This document shows positions 1-7,714 of a stretch of 64,000 nucleotides of DNA, piece after piece; the first letter of the stretch is position 1; the number at the start of each line of letters is the position of its first letter. The DNA is taken from NCBI GenBank assembly GCA_019416455.1, contig DXXG01000004.1, positions 1 to 64,000 of the forward strand, written 5' to 3'. The notes under the pieces are model-generated. The model was not told the DNA's origin, did no database searches, and saw only the letters and a program-made list of their open reading frames with translations. This DNA is from Clostridiales bacterium. Its GTDB lineage: Bacteria; Bacillota; Clostridia; Oscillospirales; Acutalibacteraceae. The position numbers and the translations under genes are program-made.

Positions 1-109
1 ATAGCGTAAGCTAGTAAGGCCCCTTGTAGACTACAAGGTTGATAGGCTGCGTGTGTAAGCACGGTAACGTGTTCAGCTTGGCAGTACTAATAGGCCGAGG
101 GCTTGACCA
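1..109 (+). rRNA. 23S ribosomal RNA, 3' end (partial)
   Basis: The first ~109 bases match the conserved 3' end of bacterial 23S rRNA, including the sequence around GCAGTACTAATAGGCCGAGG and the end GGCTTGACC. The 5' part lies outside the window and the exact 3' end is approximate. No 5S rRNA follows; after a 76-base spacer the transcript continues into three tRNAs. Confidence 0.93.
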
Positions 110-185
110 AGTTTCTCTTGGATCAGCATGAAATGCGCTTCGATTCCTTCTCTTTCAGCTTTATTCAGTTTTCAGGGTACAATAT

Positions 186-261
186 GCACCATTAGCTCAG
201 TTGGTAGAGCACCTGACTCTTAATCAGGGTGTCCCGGGTTCGAGTCCCTGATGGTGCACCA
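186..261 (+). tRNA. tRNA-Lys (anticodon CTT)
   Basis: A full cloverleaf can be drawn: acceptor GCACCAT pairs with ATGGTGC, D-stem GCTC/GAGC, anticodon stem CCTGA/TCAGG around loop CTCTTAA (anticodon CTT, lysine), and T-loop GTTCGAGTC. CCA is encoded at 259-261. It is the first of three tRNAs behind the rRNA. Confidence 0.97.
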
Positions 262-264
262 AAT

Positions 265-339
265 GGCCCGTTGGTCAAGCGGTTAAGACAGCGGCCTCTC
301 ACGCCGTTAACGTGGGTTCGATTCCCGCACGGGTCACCA
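265..339 (+). tRNA. tRNA-Glu (anticodon CTC)
   Basis: Acceptor GGCCCGT pairs with ACGGGTC (one G-T pair), the D-arm is TGGTCAAGCGGTTAAGAC, and anticodon stem GCGGC/GCCGT encloses loop CTCTCAC (anticodon CTC, glutamate). CCA is encoded at 337-339. It lies three bases after tRNA-Lys, so the two are processed from one transcript. Confidence 0.95.
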
Positions 340-374
340 CTTGGAAATTGCACGAGAGTGCAATTTCTCTATAT

Positions 375-450
375 TCCTCCATAGCTCAGTCGGTAGAGCA
401 CGCGGCTGTTAACCGCGGTGTCGTTGGTTCGAGTCCAACTGGGGGAGCCA
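375..450 (+). tRNA. tRNA-Asn (anticodon GTT)
   Basis: Acceptor TCCTCCA pairs with TGGGGGA (one T-G pair), and anticodon stem CGCGG/CCGCG encloses CTGTTAA (anticodon GTT, asparagine). CCA is encoded at 448-450. Last tRNA of the array, directly before a terminator. Confidence 0.97.
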
Positions 451-485
451 AAACTCGTAAATGCAAAGCATTTACGAGTTTTTTC
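451..485 (+). terminator. rRNA/tRNA operon terminator
   Basis: Perfect hairpin AACTCGTAAATG / CATTTACGAGTT around a CAAAG loop, followed by a run of T. It starts one base after the tRNA-Asn CCA. Confidence 0.93.
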
Positions 486-505
486 TGCATATTCTCACTA
501 CCATC

Positions 506-520
506 GTATGACTGGCATAG
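506..520 (+). promoter_or_regulatory. Candidate regulator site, copy 1
   Basis: This 15-mer matches 1866-1880 at 14 of 15 bases and contains the small inverted repeat TATG-n5-CATA. It lies about 40 bases upstream of the regulator start and abuts a possible -10 (GATAAT). It would fit autoregulation, but binding is inferred from the repeat alone. Confidence 0.35.
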
Positions 521-556
521 GATAATGGTTTATCAAGGTAAAGGGGGAGCAGAAGA

Positions 557-1726
557 ATGGAAGATTATTTATCCATCCGAGAGGCAGCTGAACTGTGGGG
601 TGTTTCAGAACGACGTATTGGTCAGTACTGTACAGAAGGACGTATTCCTGGAGCAAAGCGCTTTGGTTCCTCCTGGGCAATACCTGTCAATGCTGAAAAA
701 CCTTGTAATCCCAAAAAAGATCTAGCGCAGAAGTTCCAGGGATTTATGCCTTTGATGAACACTCCCTTTGAGCCAGGTCATTGTGTGGAAGTTTTGGAAG
801 AGATGAAAAGCGGTCCGCAAAGAGATATAGCGTATGCGGAATACCACTATTTCAGTGGTCAGCCGGAAAAGGCCATGCAGGAGGCGGAGCTGTATCTGAC
901 TTGCTCCGATGTGGCAACACGACTTTCCGCTTGTTGTATCTACGCGTATGCCTGCCTTTCCATGGGACAGATCCATCATGCCCGGTACGCGCTCCATGAG
1001 ATTAAGAGGACCTTGGAGGTCAATGAGGAAAGACCGCCCCATATTCGTGCTTTGGAAGCTTTTGCGGCCTTTGCTTCCTCTGTGCTTTTGCATCTTCCAC
1101 TGCCGGAAGAAATCCCTCCCACAAAAGAGTTTCTTCCCCTGTTGTTGCCTGGTGTGCGGGCATTTGCCCTCTATGTAGAGGCCCATTATCTTTATTTGAA
1201 AGAGGACTATGGCCGCAGTGCTGGAATCGTGGAAGCCACCCTTGCCATGGGGGCGGAGTCCTATCCCATTCCAGCCATTTACCTGCATTTGGTTGCAGTG
1301 ATGGACTATATGAGCTTAAAAAGGACCAAACAGGCTCAAGCGCATTTGCTGGCCGCATGGGAATTGGCTCGTCCTGATGACCTGATCGAGGGTTTGGGAG
1401 AGCATCATGGTCTGTTGGGAGGCATGTTGGAGGCGGTTATTAAGCCTGGATGGCCGGAAGATTTTAAACGAATCATTGAAATTACCTATCGTTTTTCTTC
1501 CGGCTGGCGAAGAGTACATAATCCCATTACCGGACATGATGTTGCGGACGATTTGACCACTACGGAATTTGCCGTAGCCATGCTGGCAGCCCGCAACTGG
1601 ACCAATCAGGAAATCGCTGAACACCTGAATACTTCGCCAAATACGGTCAAACGGCACATCTCTCAAGCTATGAGAAAACTGCATGTGGAGAACCGGAAAG
1701 ATTTAAAAAAATATATGCTTCAATGA
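557..1726 (+). CDS. Transcriptional regulator with N-terminal MerR/excisionase-like HTH and C-terminal LuxR-type HTH
   Basis: 389 residues. Residues ~4-45 look like a MerR/excisionase-type helix-turn-helix (REAAELWGVSERRIGQYC, then a wing around RFGSSWAIP). Residues ~330-388 form a LuxR/GerE-type HTH (NQEIAEHLNTSPNTVKRHIS, then KLHVENR). The ~270-residue middle is helical and TPR-like with no domain I can name. The start is supported by GGGGGAG about seven bases upstream. The gene stands alone just upstream of the export operon and CIS cluster, so it is the obvious candidate regulator of both; that role is inferred. A sequence near its own promoter region (506-520) recurs in the leader of the export operon. 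Confidence 0.85.
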   Translation: MEDYLSIREAAELWGVSERRIGQYCTEGRIPGAKRFGSSWAIPVNAEKPCNPKKDLAQKFQGFMPLMNTPFEPGHCVEVLEEMKSGPQRDIAYAEYHYFSGQPEKAMQEAELYLTCSDVATRLSACCIYAYACLSMGQIHHARYALHEIKRTLEVNEERPPHIRALEAFAAFASSVLLHLPLPEEIPPTKEFLPLLLPGVRAFALYVEAHYLYLKEDYGRSAGIVEATLAMGAESYPIPAIYLHLVAVMDYMSLKRTKQAQAHLLAAWELARPDDLIEGLGEHHGLLGGMLEAVIKPGWPEDFKRIIEITYRFSSGWRRVHNPITGHDVADDLTTTEFAVAMLAARNWTNQEIAEHLNTSPNTVKRHISQAMRKLHVENRKDLKKYMLQ

Positions 1727-1730
1727 GAAA

Positions 1731-1758
1731 AATACCCGCAGAGAAATCTGCGGGTATT
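1731..1758 (+). terminator. Hairpin after the regulator gene
   Basis: A perfect 12-bp stem (AATACCCGCAGA / TCTGCGGGTATT) with a GAAA tetraloop begins four bases after the stop codon. It lacks a clean T tract (ACCCATTTTA follows), so it may be a weak terminator or an mRNA 3' stabiliser. Confidence 0.6.
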
Positions 1759-1786
1759 ACCCATTTTAGGGGGTAAAACGGGTAAT
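1756..1786. promoter_or_regulatory. Inverted repeat next to a promoter, candidate activator site
   Basis: Two 13-base arms, ATTACCCATTTTA and TAAAACGGGTAAT, match as an inverted repeat at 12 of 13 positions around a GGGGG spacer. The right arm ends where the -35 element of the promoter with -10 at 1809-1814 would lie. Such placement next to a poor -35 is typical of activator-dependent promoters. The neighbouring LuxR-type regulator is the natural candidate, by inference. Confidence 0.4.
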
Positions 1787-1814
1787 AGAAAACCCTGGGA
1801 AATTGTTGTATACT
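1786..1814 (+). promoter_or_regulatory. Candidate promoter P1 of the export/CIS region
   Basis: -10 TATACT at 1809-1814 has no good -35: the hexamer 17 bases upstream is TAGAAA. This is consistent with dependence on an activator at the adjacent inverted repeat. A transcript from here would carry a ~360-base leader. Confidence 0.4.
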
Positions 1815-1864
1815 AGATCTATATAAATTGTGGAAGCTTTTCCGTAGGACTTGTGGTGGGTTAA

Positions 1865-1887
1865 AGTATGACTGCCATAGTCATACT
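1865..1887 (+). promoter_or_regulatory. Leader palindrome containing candidate regulator site, copy 2
   Basis: Perfect 9-base inverted repeat AGTATGACT / AGTCATACT around GCCAT. The segment 1866-1880 repeats the sequence at 506-520 with one mismatch. It can be a DNA operator or an RNA hairpin in the P1 leader. The rest of 1890-2100 is AT-rich with no gene I can support. Confidence 0.4.
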
Positions 1888-2106
1888 AGGCCATGTGATT
1901 GCCAACTCGAAAAATAATCCAATACTCTATGATTTTAGTAACGGGAAATAACATAAAAAATGAGCTTTATTTCTTGATAGGAGCATAGATCCTGCTGCTG
2001 AGAAGCTTAGTTTTTGGCATAAAGAAACTGTTTAGGGTGCTTTTAATTAGGAAAAAGAGGAATGCTTGTTATAAATAGATTTTCAAAATAAAACAAAAGA
2101 TTATTA

Positions 2107-2135
2107 TTGCTAAGATTGTCGAAAAATGGTACAAT
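2107..2135 (+). promoter_or_regulatory. Candidate sigma-A promoter P2 of the export operon
   Basis: TTGCTA (2107-2112), a 17-base spacer, and TACAAT (2130-2135), about 45 bases upstream of the adaptor gene start at 2181. Confidence 0.55.
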
Positions 2136-2180
2136 AAATTGGATTGAGCCTTGTTGAATGAAAGGAGGTCTTTGGGAGAA

Positions 2181-2744
2181 ATGCCGGATATTTTTCGTGA
2201 ACGATCTCTTGAAAAACTGTCCTCTACGGAACAGCTGGATGGTATGATCCCAATGATTCGCCCCTCTTTCTGGTTGGTACTAGCTGGCGCGGTGTTAGCG
2301 GTAGCTGCTTCCGTGCTTTGGGGTCTTTTTAGTTCTTTGCCGGTATGTGTGGACGCTCAGGGCGTAGTCAGTCAGGATGGCAGGACCGTTCTGTGCTGCG
2401 TCCCGCTGGAGGACGGAAAGCAGGTCCAGGAAGGTATGACGGTCACTTTGCAGACCACTGCCGGAGAACGTCAGGCTTACGATACAACTTCCGCGAAAGT
2501 GGTTTGGGTGGAGCCTTATGTGAGTTCTCAGGAGGATCTGATGAACTGGCTGGGAGAAAATGAGATCGCGTCATATTTTCTGGCTGACGGCCCTGTATTG
2601 GCGGTCGAGTGTTCCTTAAACGAGGCAGAAGAAGAATTTTTACCTGGTACATTGTTGGATTGCAGCATTGTGGTGGAAGAGAAAGCGCCGTTGTCGTTTT
2701 TGCTTCCCTCTTTATTCAACGCCCCATCGGGCGGGGAAGGATAA
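2181..2744 (+). CDS. NHLM/NHLP-type export adaptor (HlyD-like membrane protein)
   Basis: 187 residues from ATG 2181, chosen because AAAGGAGG lies at 2161-2168; the upstream TTG codons lack a suitable site. Layout: short cytoplasmic N-terminus, one membrane segment at about residues 30-52 (FWLVLAGAVLAVAASVLWGL), then an extracytoplasmic beta-rich domain. The short length, lack of a long coiled coil and position directly before two bacteriocin-type ABC transporters match the HlyD-like subunit of NHLM/NHLP systems. It probably bridges the transporter to the cell surface. Subfamily is inferred mainly from context. Confidence 0.7.
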   Translation: MPDIFRERSLEKLSSTEQLDGMIPMIRPSFWLVLAGAVLAVAASVLWGLFSSLPVCVDAQGVVSQDGRTVLCCVPLEDGKQVQEGMTVTLQTTAGERQAYDTTSAKVVWVEPYVSSQEDLMNWLGENEIASYFLADGPVLAVECSLNEAEEEFLPGTLLDCSIVVEEKAPLSFLLPSLFNAPSGGEG

Positions 2745-2756
2745 GGAGGAAGCGCT

Positions 2757-4916
2757 GTGGCAAAACGATATGCGAAAGTCCCGACGATCTTTCAAATGGA
2801 AGCGCGGGAGTGCGGAGCCGCCTCCCTTGCAATGGTGCTTTCTTATTTTGGGATCTTTTTACCTTTGGAGCAAGTGCGGGTGGAGACCGGAGTGTCTCGA
2901 GATGGTTCCAATGCCGGAAACTTGTTGAGAGCCGCCCGTAACTTGGGACTGGAGGCAAAGGGATACCGGATGGAGCTAAAAGATTTGATCGACGCTCAGC
3001 CCCCTTGCGTGATCCATTGGAACTTCAATCATTTTGTGGTGTATGAGGGCAGAAAAGGGCGTTGGTTTTATCTCAATGATCCGGCTGTCGGCCGCCGGCG
3101 CCTGACTCAGCAGGAATTGGACGAAGGCTTCACGGGCATTGTGCTTACGTTCCAGCGGAAAGAAGGCGTGAAGCGGCAGCGAAACAATAGGACCATCCTG
3201 CGTTACATCCAGGAGCGTCTAAAAGGCCAGTACGCGGAACTGGCTGCGCTGGCGGCTTTAGGGTTGCTGTTGGTGGTGCCGGGAGTGCTTGTCCCATTGC
3301 TTTCCCAGCTTTTTATCGACCAGATCTTACTGGGCGGAAATCAAGGCTGGCTTACCGGTTTTGCCGCGCTGCTGGGCTGTGTGGCCCTGTTCCAAGGCGT
3401 ACTGTATGCGTACCGGGGCTGGATGCTGGATCGGCTCCAGAACAAGCTGTCGCTGGTGAGCTGTCATGCTTTGCTCAACCATCTTTTCCGGTTGCCGATT
3501 CAATTTTTCGATCAACGCTACGCTGGCGATCTTTCTGAACGTGTTGGTCACAATGACCGAGTGGGAGAATTCTTAGCGGGCGATTTGGCGGAAACGGCTT
3601 TTCATCTTTTTTCCGCTGTGTTTTATCTGATTCTTTTGCTGTTGTACAGTCCGCTGCTCACTTTGATCGGTATCGCCGCAGTAACGGTGAATCTTTTGGC
3701 TGTACGGTTGAGCGCTTCTGCCGTGGCGAACAGCGCCATTCGCATGCAGCAGGATGAAGGAAAAATGATCGGCGTTATCTACGCTGGGCTGGGTATCAGC
3801 AGCACCATTAAGGCATCTGGCGTGGAAAATGAGTACATCAACCGTGTGGAAGGACATTACGCCAAAACCATACGCATGGAGCAGAAGCTGGGACGGCTGC
3901 AGGCAATGCTCAATACGGTTTCCCCCATCACTTCTCAGCTGGCCAGCGTGCTGGTTTTGATTTTTGGATGTGTGCAGATCCTCCACGGCAAAATGACGGT
4001 TGGAATGTTGGTGGCCTTTACAGGCCTTCTCAGCGGGTTTACTTTCCCGGTGGAACAGCTGGCCAGTTTTACCAGGCGGATCCAGGAGATGAAATCTTCC
4101 ATGGGACAGATCCAAGACATCATGCAGTATCAGCAGGATGAGGTCTACCAGGAAGAGGATCAACAGCCTATGACGGAAAAACTTTCCGGTCAGGTGGAAC
4201 TGCAGGACGTTTCCTTCGGATACAGTCGTTTGCAGCCGCCCTTGATCCAGGATTTTTCCTTTTCTCTGCCTTGTGGCAGTTCCATTGCTTTGGTGGGCAG
4301 TTCAGGCTGCGGCAAATCCACGGTCTCCAAACTGATCAGTGGGCTCTATGTCCCATGGGGTGGACAGGTGCTGTTTGACGGGGTTCCCTCTCAGCAGGTC
4401 CCCCGCAGTGTGAAATTTTCCAGCATCGCTACGGTCAGTCAGGATATTCGCCTGTTTTCTGGGACGATCCGGGAAAACCTTACCCTTTGGAACCAGAGCG
4501 TTTTGGAAGAGGATATGCTTCGCGCCGCTAAGGACGCCTGTATCCACGATATCATCACGAAAAAGCCGGGGGCGTATGAATATGCCCTCAGCGAGGGAGG
4601 CAGGAACCTTTCCGGAGGGCAGCGCCAGCGGCTGGAGATCGCCAGAGCTTTGGTGAGCAACCCCACGATCCTGGTCCTGGATGAAGCCACTTCCGCTCTG
4701 GATCCGGAGACGGAGAAAGAGATCTTAGACAACATCAAGCGCCGGGGATGCACTTGTGTCATGGTCGCTCACAGGTTGTCTGCCATTCGGGATTGCGATG
4801 AGATCATCGTGATGGAAAACGGCAAGATCGTCCAACGAGGCAGCCATGATGAACTTATGGGCGTGGAAGGCCACTATCAACGGTTAGTACGCTCGGGAGA
4901 TAACGGGGGACTGTAA
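2757..4916 (+). CDS. NHLP-type ABC exporter with C39 peptidase, permease and ATPase domains
   Basis: 719 residues starting at GTG 2757 behind AAGGAGG. Residues 1-~130 form a C39 cysteine peptidase: Q13 and C19 in QMEARECGAAS, H92 in NHFVVY and D108 in LNDP give a complete catalytic set, so leader cleavage after a double glycine is expected. Residues ~155-440 are a six-helix ABC membrane domain. Residues ~475-715 are the nucleotide-binding domain, with Walker A GSSGCGKST, signature LSGGQRQR, Walker B LVLDEATSAL and an H-loop histidine in AHRLS. It should process and export double-glycine leader peptides; a matching leader motif occurs at 38266-38283. Confidence 0.93.
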   Translation: MAKRYAKVPTIFQMEARECGAASLAMVLSYFGIFLPLEQVRVETGVSRDGSNAGNLLRAARNLGLEAKGYRMELKDLIDAQPPCVIHWNFNHFVVYEGRKGRWFYLNDPAVGRRRLTQQELDEGFTGIVLTFQRKEGVKRQRNNRTILRYIQERLKGQYAELAALAALGLLLVVPGVLVPLLSQLFIDQILLGGNQGWLTGFAALLGCVALFQGVLYAYRGWMLDRLQNKLSLVSCHALLNHLFRLPIQFFDQRYAGDLSERVGHNDRVGEFLAGDLAETAFHLFSAVFYLILLLLYSPLLTLIGIAAVTVNLLAVRLSASAVANSAIRMQQDEGKMIGVIYAGLGISSTIKASGVENEYINRVEGHYAKTIRMEQKLGRLQAMLNTVSPITSQLASVLVLIFGCVQILHGKMTVGMLVAFTGLLSGFTFPVEQLASFTRRIQEMKSSMGQIQDIMQYQQDEVYQEEDQQPMTEKLSGQVELQDVSFGYSRLQPPLIQDFSFSLPCGSSIALVGSSGCGKSTVSKLISGLYVPWGGQVLFDGVPSQQVPRSVKFSSIATVSQDIRLFSGTIRENLTLWNQSVLEEDMLRAAKDACIHDIITKKPGAYEYALSEGGRNLSGGQRQRLEIARALVSNPTILVLDEATSALDPETEKEILDNIKRRGCTCVMVAHRLSAIRDCDEIIVMENGKIVQRGSHDELMGVEGHYQRLVRSGDNGGL

Positions 4917-4972
4917 ACGCGTAATGCAAGAGAGCTCACGTTAGTCTCAAGATTTTAGAAAGGAGGGCAGAG

Positions 4973-7537
4973 ATGGAACAGCTGACACTGAAAAACGGGG
5001 CGTTGTGCCTCACAGAGCAGGAGAATCTGGTGTATCAGGTGAAGGAAGGCAAAGTGCTGGTGTTCCTTATGCCCTTACGAGATGGAAAGACAGGGCGCAG
5101 ATTCCTCTTGGTGGAACTGGGGCCTGGAGAGACCATCCCGTCGCTCTGTTGGGACGGCGGGGAACAAGGTATGTGGATCTTTGGTCTGGCGCCTTTGGAA
5201 GAAGCGGTTCTGGAGAGTCGGGAAGCCTCTTCGGAGGAGCGGGAGAAGATCTACGTTTCGTTCGCCAAGCTGGCAGGGGTAAAGCTTTTCGATCCGGGCG
5301 ATTTCCCAGAGCAGATGGTGGAACGCTACAATATGAACCTTGTGAAGGAAGAGGTTTATTTTTACGCCTCTGCAAGGGAACAGGAAGCCACTTATCAAAA
5401 AGGACTCAATATGATCCTTGGCCTGTTCCGGCGTCCTACCCTTGGTCAAGAGGAGGAAAGCGGCAGCCGGATCTATGATGCGGCGGCTTTTTTGTGCCGG
5501 CGGCTGGGTATTCCCATCGCGCCTTTTGAGGTGGTCCGGGACAGCTGCGGACGAAGGTTTGATTTAAAGGGCATCGCTCGAGTGTCGCATTTCAGCGTGA
5601 GAGAGATCCGCTTGGAGCCTGGATGGTACACCCAGGACGTGGGACCGGTGATCGCCTATACAAAAGAGCGCCAGGCGCCGGTGGTATGTCTGCCAAAAGG
5701 GCCGGGGCGTTACATAGCGTTTAATTTATCGACAAAGACAAAAACAAAAGTAAATGCGTCTTACGCCCAGACACTGGAAGATCGGGCGGACATGGTATAT
5801 CGGCCTTTCCCGGCCAAAAAGCTGACCCTGTGGGATCTTCTTCGGTTTGGGGTCCGGCAGTGCTATAAGCGTGATTGGATAGCCAGTTGGCTGCTTGCCC
5901 TTGCTGGCGCGCTGGCTGGATTGTTGATCCCCACCGCGGCTCAGCTGCTGTACGATCGGCTGCTTCCCATGGGAAATGAAGCGGCGGTGTATCAGTTGGG
6001 AGCAGTGGTGCTGGCCTGTATTTTGGGAAATCTGGCCTTTACCTTGGTTAAAAATTTCACAGCGTTTCGGTCTACGGTGTCCTTGCGTTACGCCGTACAG
6101 AACGCGGTGTATGACAGGCTTTTCCGGCTGCCGGAAAACTTTTTGGAACGGTACGATTCCGCGGATCTAGCTCAACGGGCTATCGGCATCACGATCCTGT
6201 TGGAGAAGCTTTCGGACCTGTATAGCGGCTGTCTGCTTTCCGCTGTCTTTTCTCTGTTTTACTTTATCCGCATGTATCAGTTTTCCGGCGAGCTGACTTG
6301 GGTGGCTGTGGCGATGTTGGTCCCGTTTTTGGCTGTGATCGCCTTTCTGGGAGCCTGCAAGCTGAAGTACGAATCTCAGATCGCGGAGTGGGACAGTAAG
6401 GGTAGTTCCATACTGTATCAGCTGGTCAGCGGGATCTCCAAGATCCGGATCGCGGGCGTGGAGAATCGTGCAGTTTGTGAGTATTTGGAGCCCTACACCC
6501 GGTCAAAGCAGCTGCGGCAGAAGAAAGAAAGACTTACCATTGCTGCCCAAACCGTCTCAGGCGCGGCTCAAGCCGTATTTCTGATGGGGTTCGCCCTGAT
6601 GGTGGCTGGCGGAGGCGTGGATCTGAGCATCGGCGCGTTTGTTGGCTTTACCACAGCTTTTGGAACTGCTTCCGCCGCACTGATGTCCTTGGCAGGCGCG
6701 TTGTTAGAGCTTACGGAAGCGGCGCCCTTGTATCGCAGGGCGAAACTCCTGCTAGAAGCCTTGCCTGAAGGTGAGGAAGAGGGCCGCCCCTCCCGGATGA
6801 TGCCAGGAACTCTTTCCGGAGAGATCGAAGTGAGCAATCTTCAGTTTTCCTATGCTGAAGAGGAAGAACCTGTGCTCAAGGGCGTGTCATTTCACATCAA
6901 GCCCGGGGAGTATGTTGGAATAGTAGGACCTTCGGGCAATGGAAAATCTACACTGCTCAAATTGCTTTTGGGTTTTGAGGAACCTCAGAATGGCCGGATC
7001 TATTATGATGGCCGTGACCTGGAGGGGTTGGATAAACGGGAACTGCGCAAAAAATTCGGCGTGGTCCTCCAGGACGGACAGCTGATCGCCGGCAGTATTT
7101 ATGAGAATATCACCATTATGGCCCCAGGGACTCCAGCTTCCAAGGTAGAGCAGGTCCTGCGGGACGTAGATCTGGCGGAGGATATAGAGCGGATGCCCAT
7201 GGGGCTGCACACCATCCTGGATGAGGACAGTCAAGTGATCTCAGGAGGACAGCGCCAGCGGATCCTGATCGCCAGGGCTATATTGAACAAGCCCAAGATC
7301 CTCTATTTTGACGAGGCCACTTCCGCTTTGGACAATGTGTCTCAAGCCACAGTGTGCCGGAGTTTGGAGAAGCTGAAAGCTACAAGGATCGTAGTGGCCC
7401 ACCGGCTGAGCACAGTGAAAAACTGTGACCGCATCCTGTTTTTGGATGAAGGACGTCTGGTGGAAGAAGGCACCTACGAGGAAATGATGGCCCGAAAGGG
7501 CAGATTTTACGAAATGGCTCAGCGTCAGCTGGCCTGA
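4973..7537 (+). CDS. NHLP-type ABC transporter permease/ATPase with long N-terminal domain
   Basis: 854 residues behind AAAGGAGG. A ~280-residue N-terminal region, cyclic-nucleotide-binding-like at the start (residues ~1-110) and otherwise unassigned, precedes an ABC membrane domain (~295-575). The nucleotide-binding domain has Walker A GPSGNGKST, signature ISGGQRQRI, Walker B ILYFDEATSAL and AHRLS. There is no C39 peptidase, as expected for the second ABC subunit of NHLP systems. It most likely works with the peptidase-bearing transporter next to it as a heterodimer or tandem exporter. Confidence 0.88.
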   Translation: MEQLTLKNGALCLTEQENLVYQVKEGKVLVFLMPLRDGKTGRRFLLVELGPGETIPSLCWDGGEQGMWIFGLAPLEEAVLESREASSEEREKIYVSFAKLAGVKLFDPGDFPEQMVERYNMNLVKEEVYFYASAREQEATYQKGLNMILGLFRRPTLGQEEESGSRIYDAAAFLCRRLGIPIAPFEVVRDSCGRRFDLKGIARVSHFSVREIRLEPGWYTQDVGPVIAYTKERQAPVVCLPKGPGRYIAFNLSTKTKTKVNASYAQTLEDRADMVYRPFPAKKLTLWDLLRFGVRQCYKRDWIASWLLALAGALAGLLIPTAAQLLYDRLLPMGNEAAVYQLGAVVLACILGNLAFTLVKNFTAFRSTVSLRYAVQNAVYDRLFRLPENFLERYDSADLAQRAIGITILLEKLSDLYSGCLLSAVFSLFYFIRMYQFSGELTWVAVAMLVPFLAVIAFLGACKLKYESQIAEWDSKGSSILYQLVSGISKIRIAGVENRAVCEYLEPYTRSKQLRQKKERLTIAAQTVSGAAQAVFLMGFALMVAGGGVDLSIGAFVGFTTAFGTASAALMSLAGALLELTEAAPLYRRAKLLLEALPEGEEEGRPSRMMPGTLSGEIEVSNLQFSYAEEEEPVLKGVSFHIKPGEYVGIVGPSGNGKSTLLKLLLGFEEPQNGRIYYDGRDLEGLDKRELRKKFGVVLQDGQLIAGSIYENITIMAPGTPASKVEQVLRDVDLAEDIERMPMGLHTILDEDSQVISGGQRQRILIARAILNKPKILYFDEATSALDNVSQATVCRSLEKLKATRIVVAHRLSTVKNCDRILFLDEGRLVEEGTYEEMMARKGRFYEMAQRQLA

Positions 7538-7593
7538 TAGTTCCCTCCATAGAAAGGGGAACGCAAGACTCCCGCGGAGTTGGTGGGAGACAG

Positions 7594-7656
7594 ATGTTTC
7601 GGTTGGTATTGCGTAAGCAATTCAGCATATCGCCCAAAGAAAAAAATTATAAGTAA
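7594..7656 (+). CDS. Possible 20-residue leader peptide upstream of the sheath gene
   Basis: ATG 7594 follows GGTGGGAGACAG and opens a 20-codon frame, basic and ending at TAA 7654-7656. The stop overlaps an AAAGGAGG sequence (7655-7662) that itself has no ATG, GTG or TTG at a useful distance. It could be a translated leader or chance; no homology can be claimed. Confidence 0.25.
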   Translation: MFRLVLRKQFSISPKEKNYK

Positions 7657-7714
7657 AGGAGGCGTTCCGGTTTCACGGGGCCCACAGGGTTCCCAAAAGG
7701 AAACTGGGGAGACT

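Noticed and set aside
186..485. Integration site for a mobile element at the tRNA array
   Set aside because: No duplicated tRNA 3' end was noticed downstream, and no integrase gene lies between here and the CIS.
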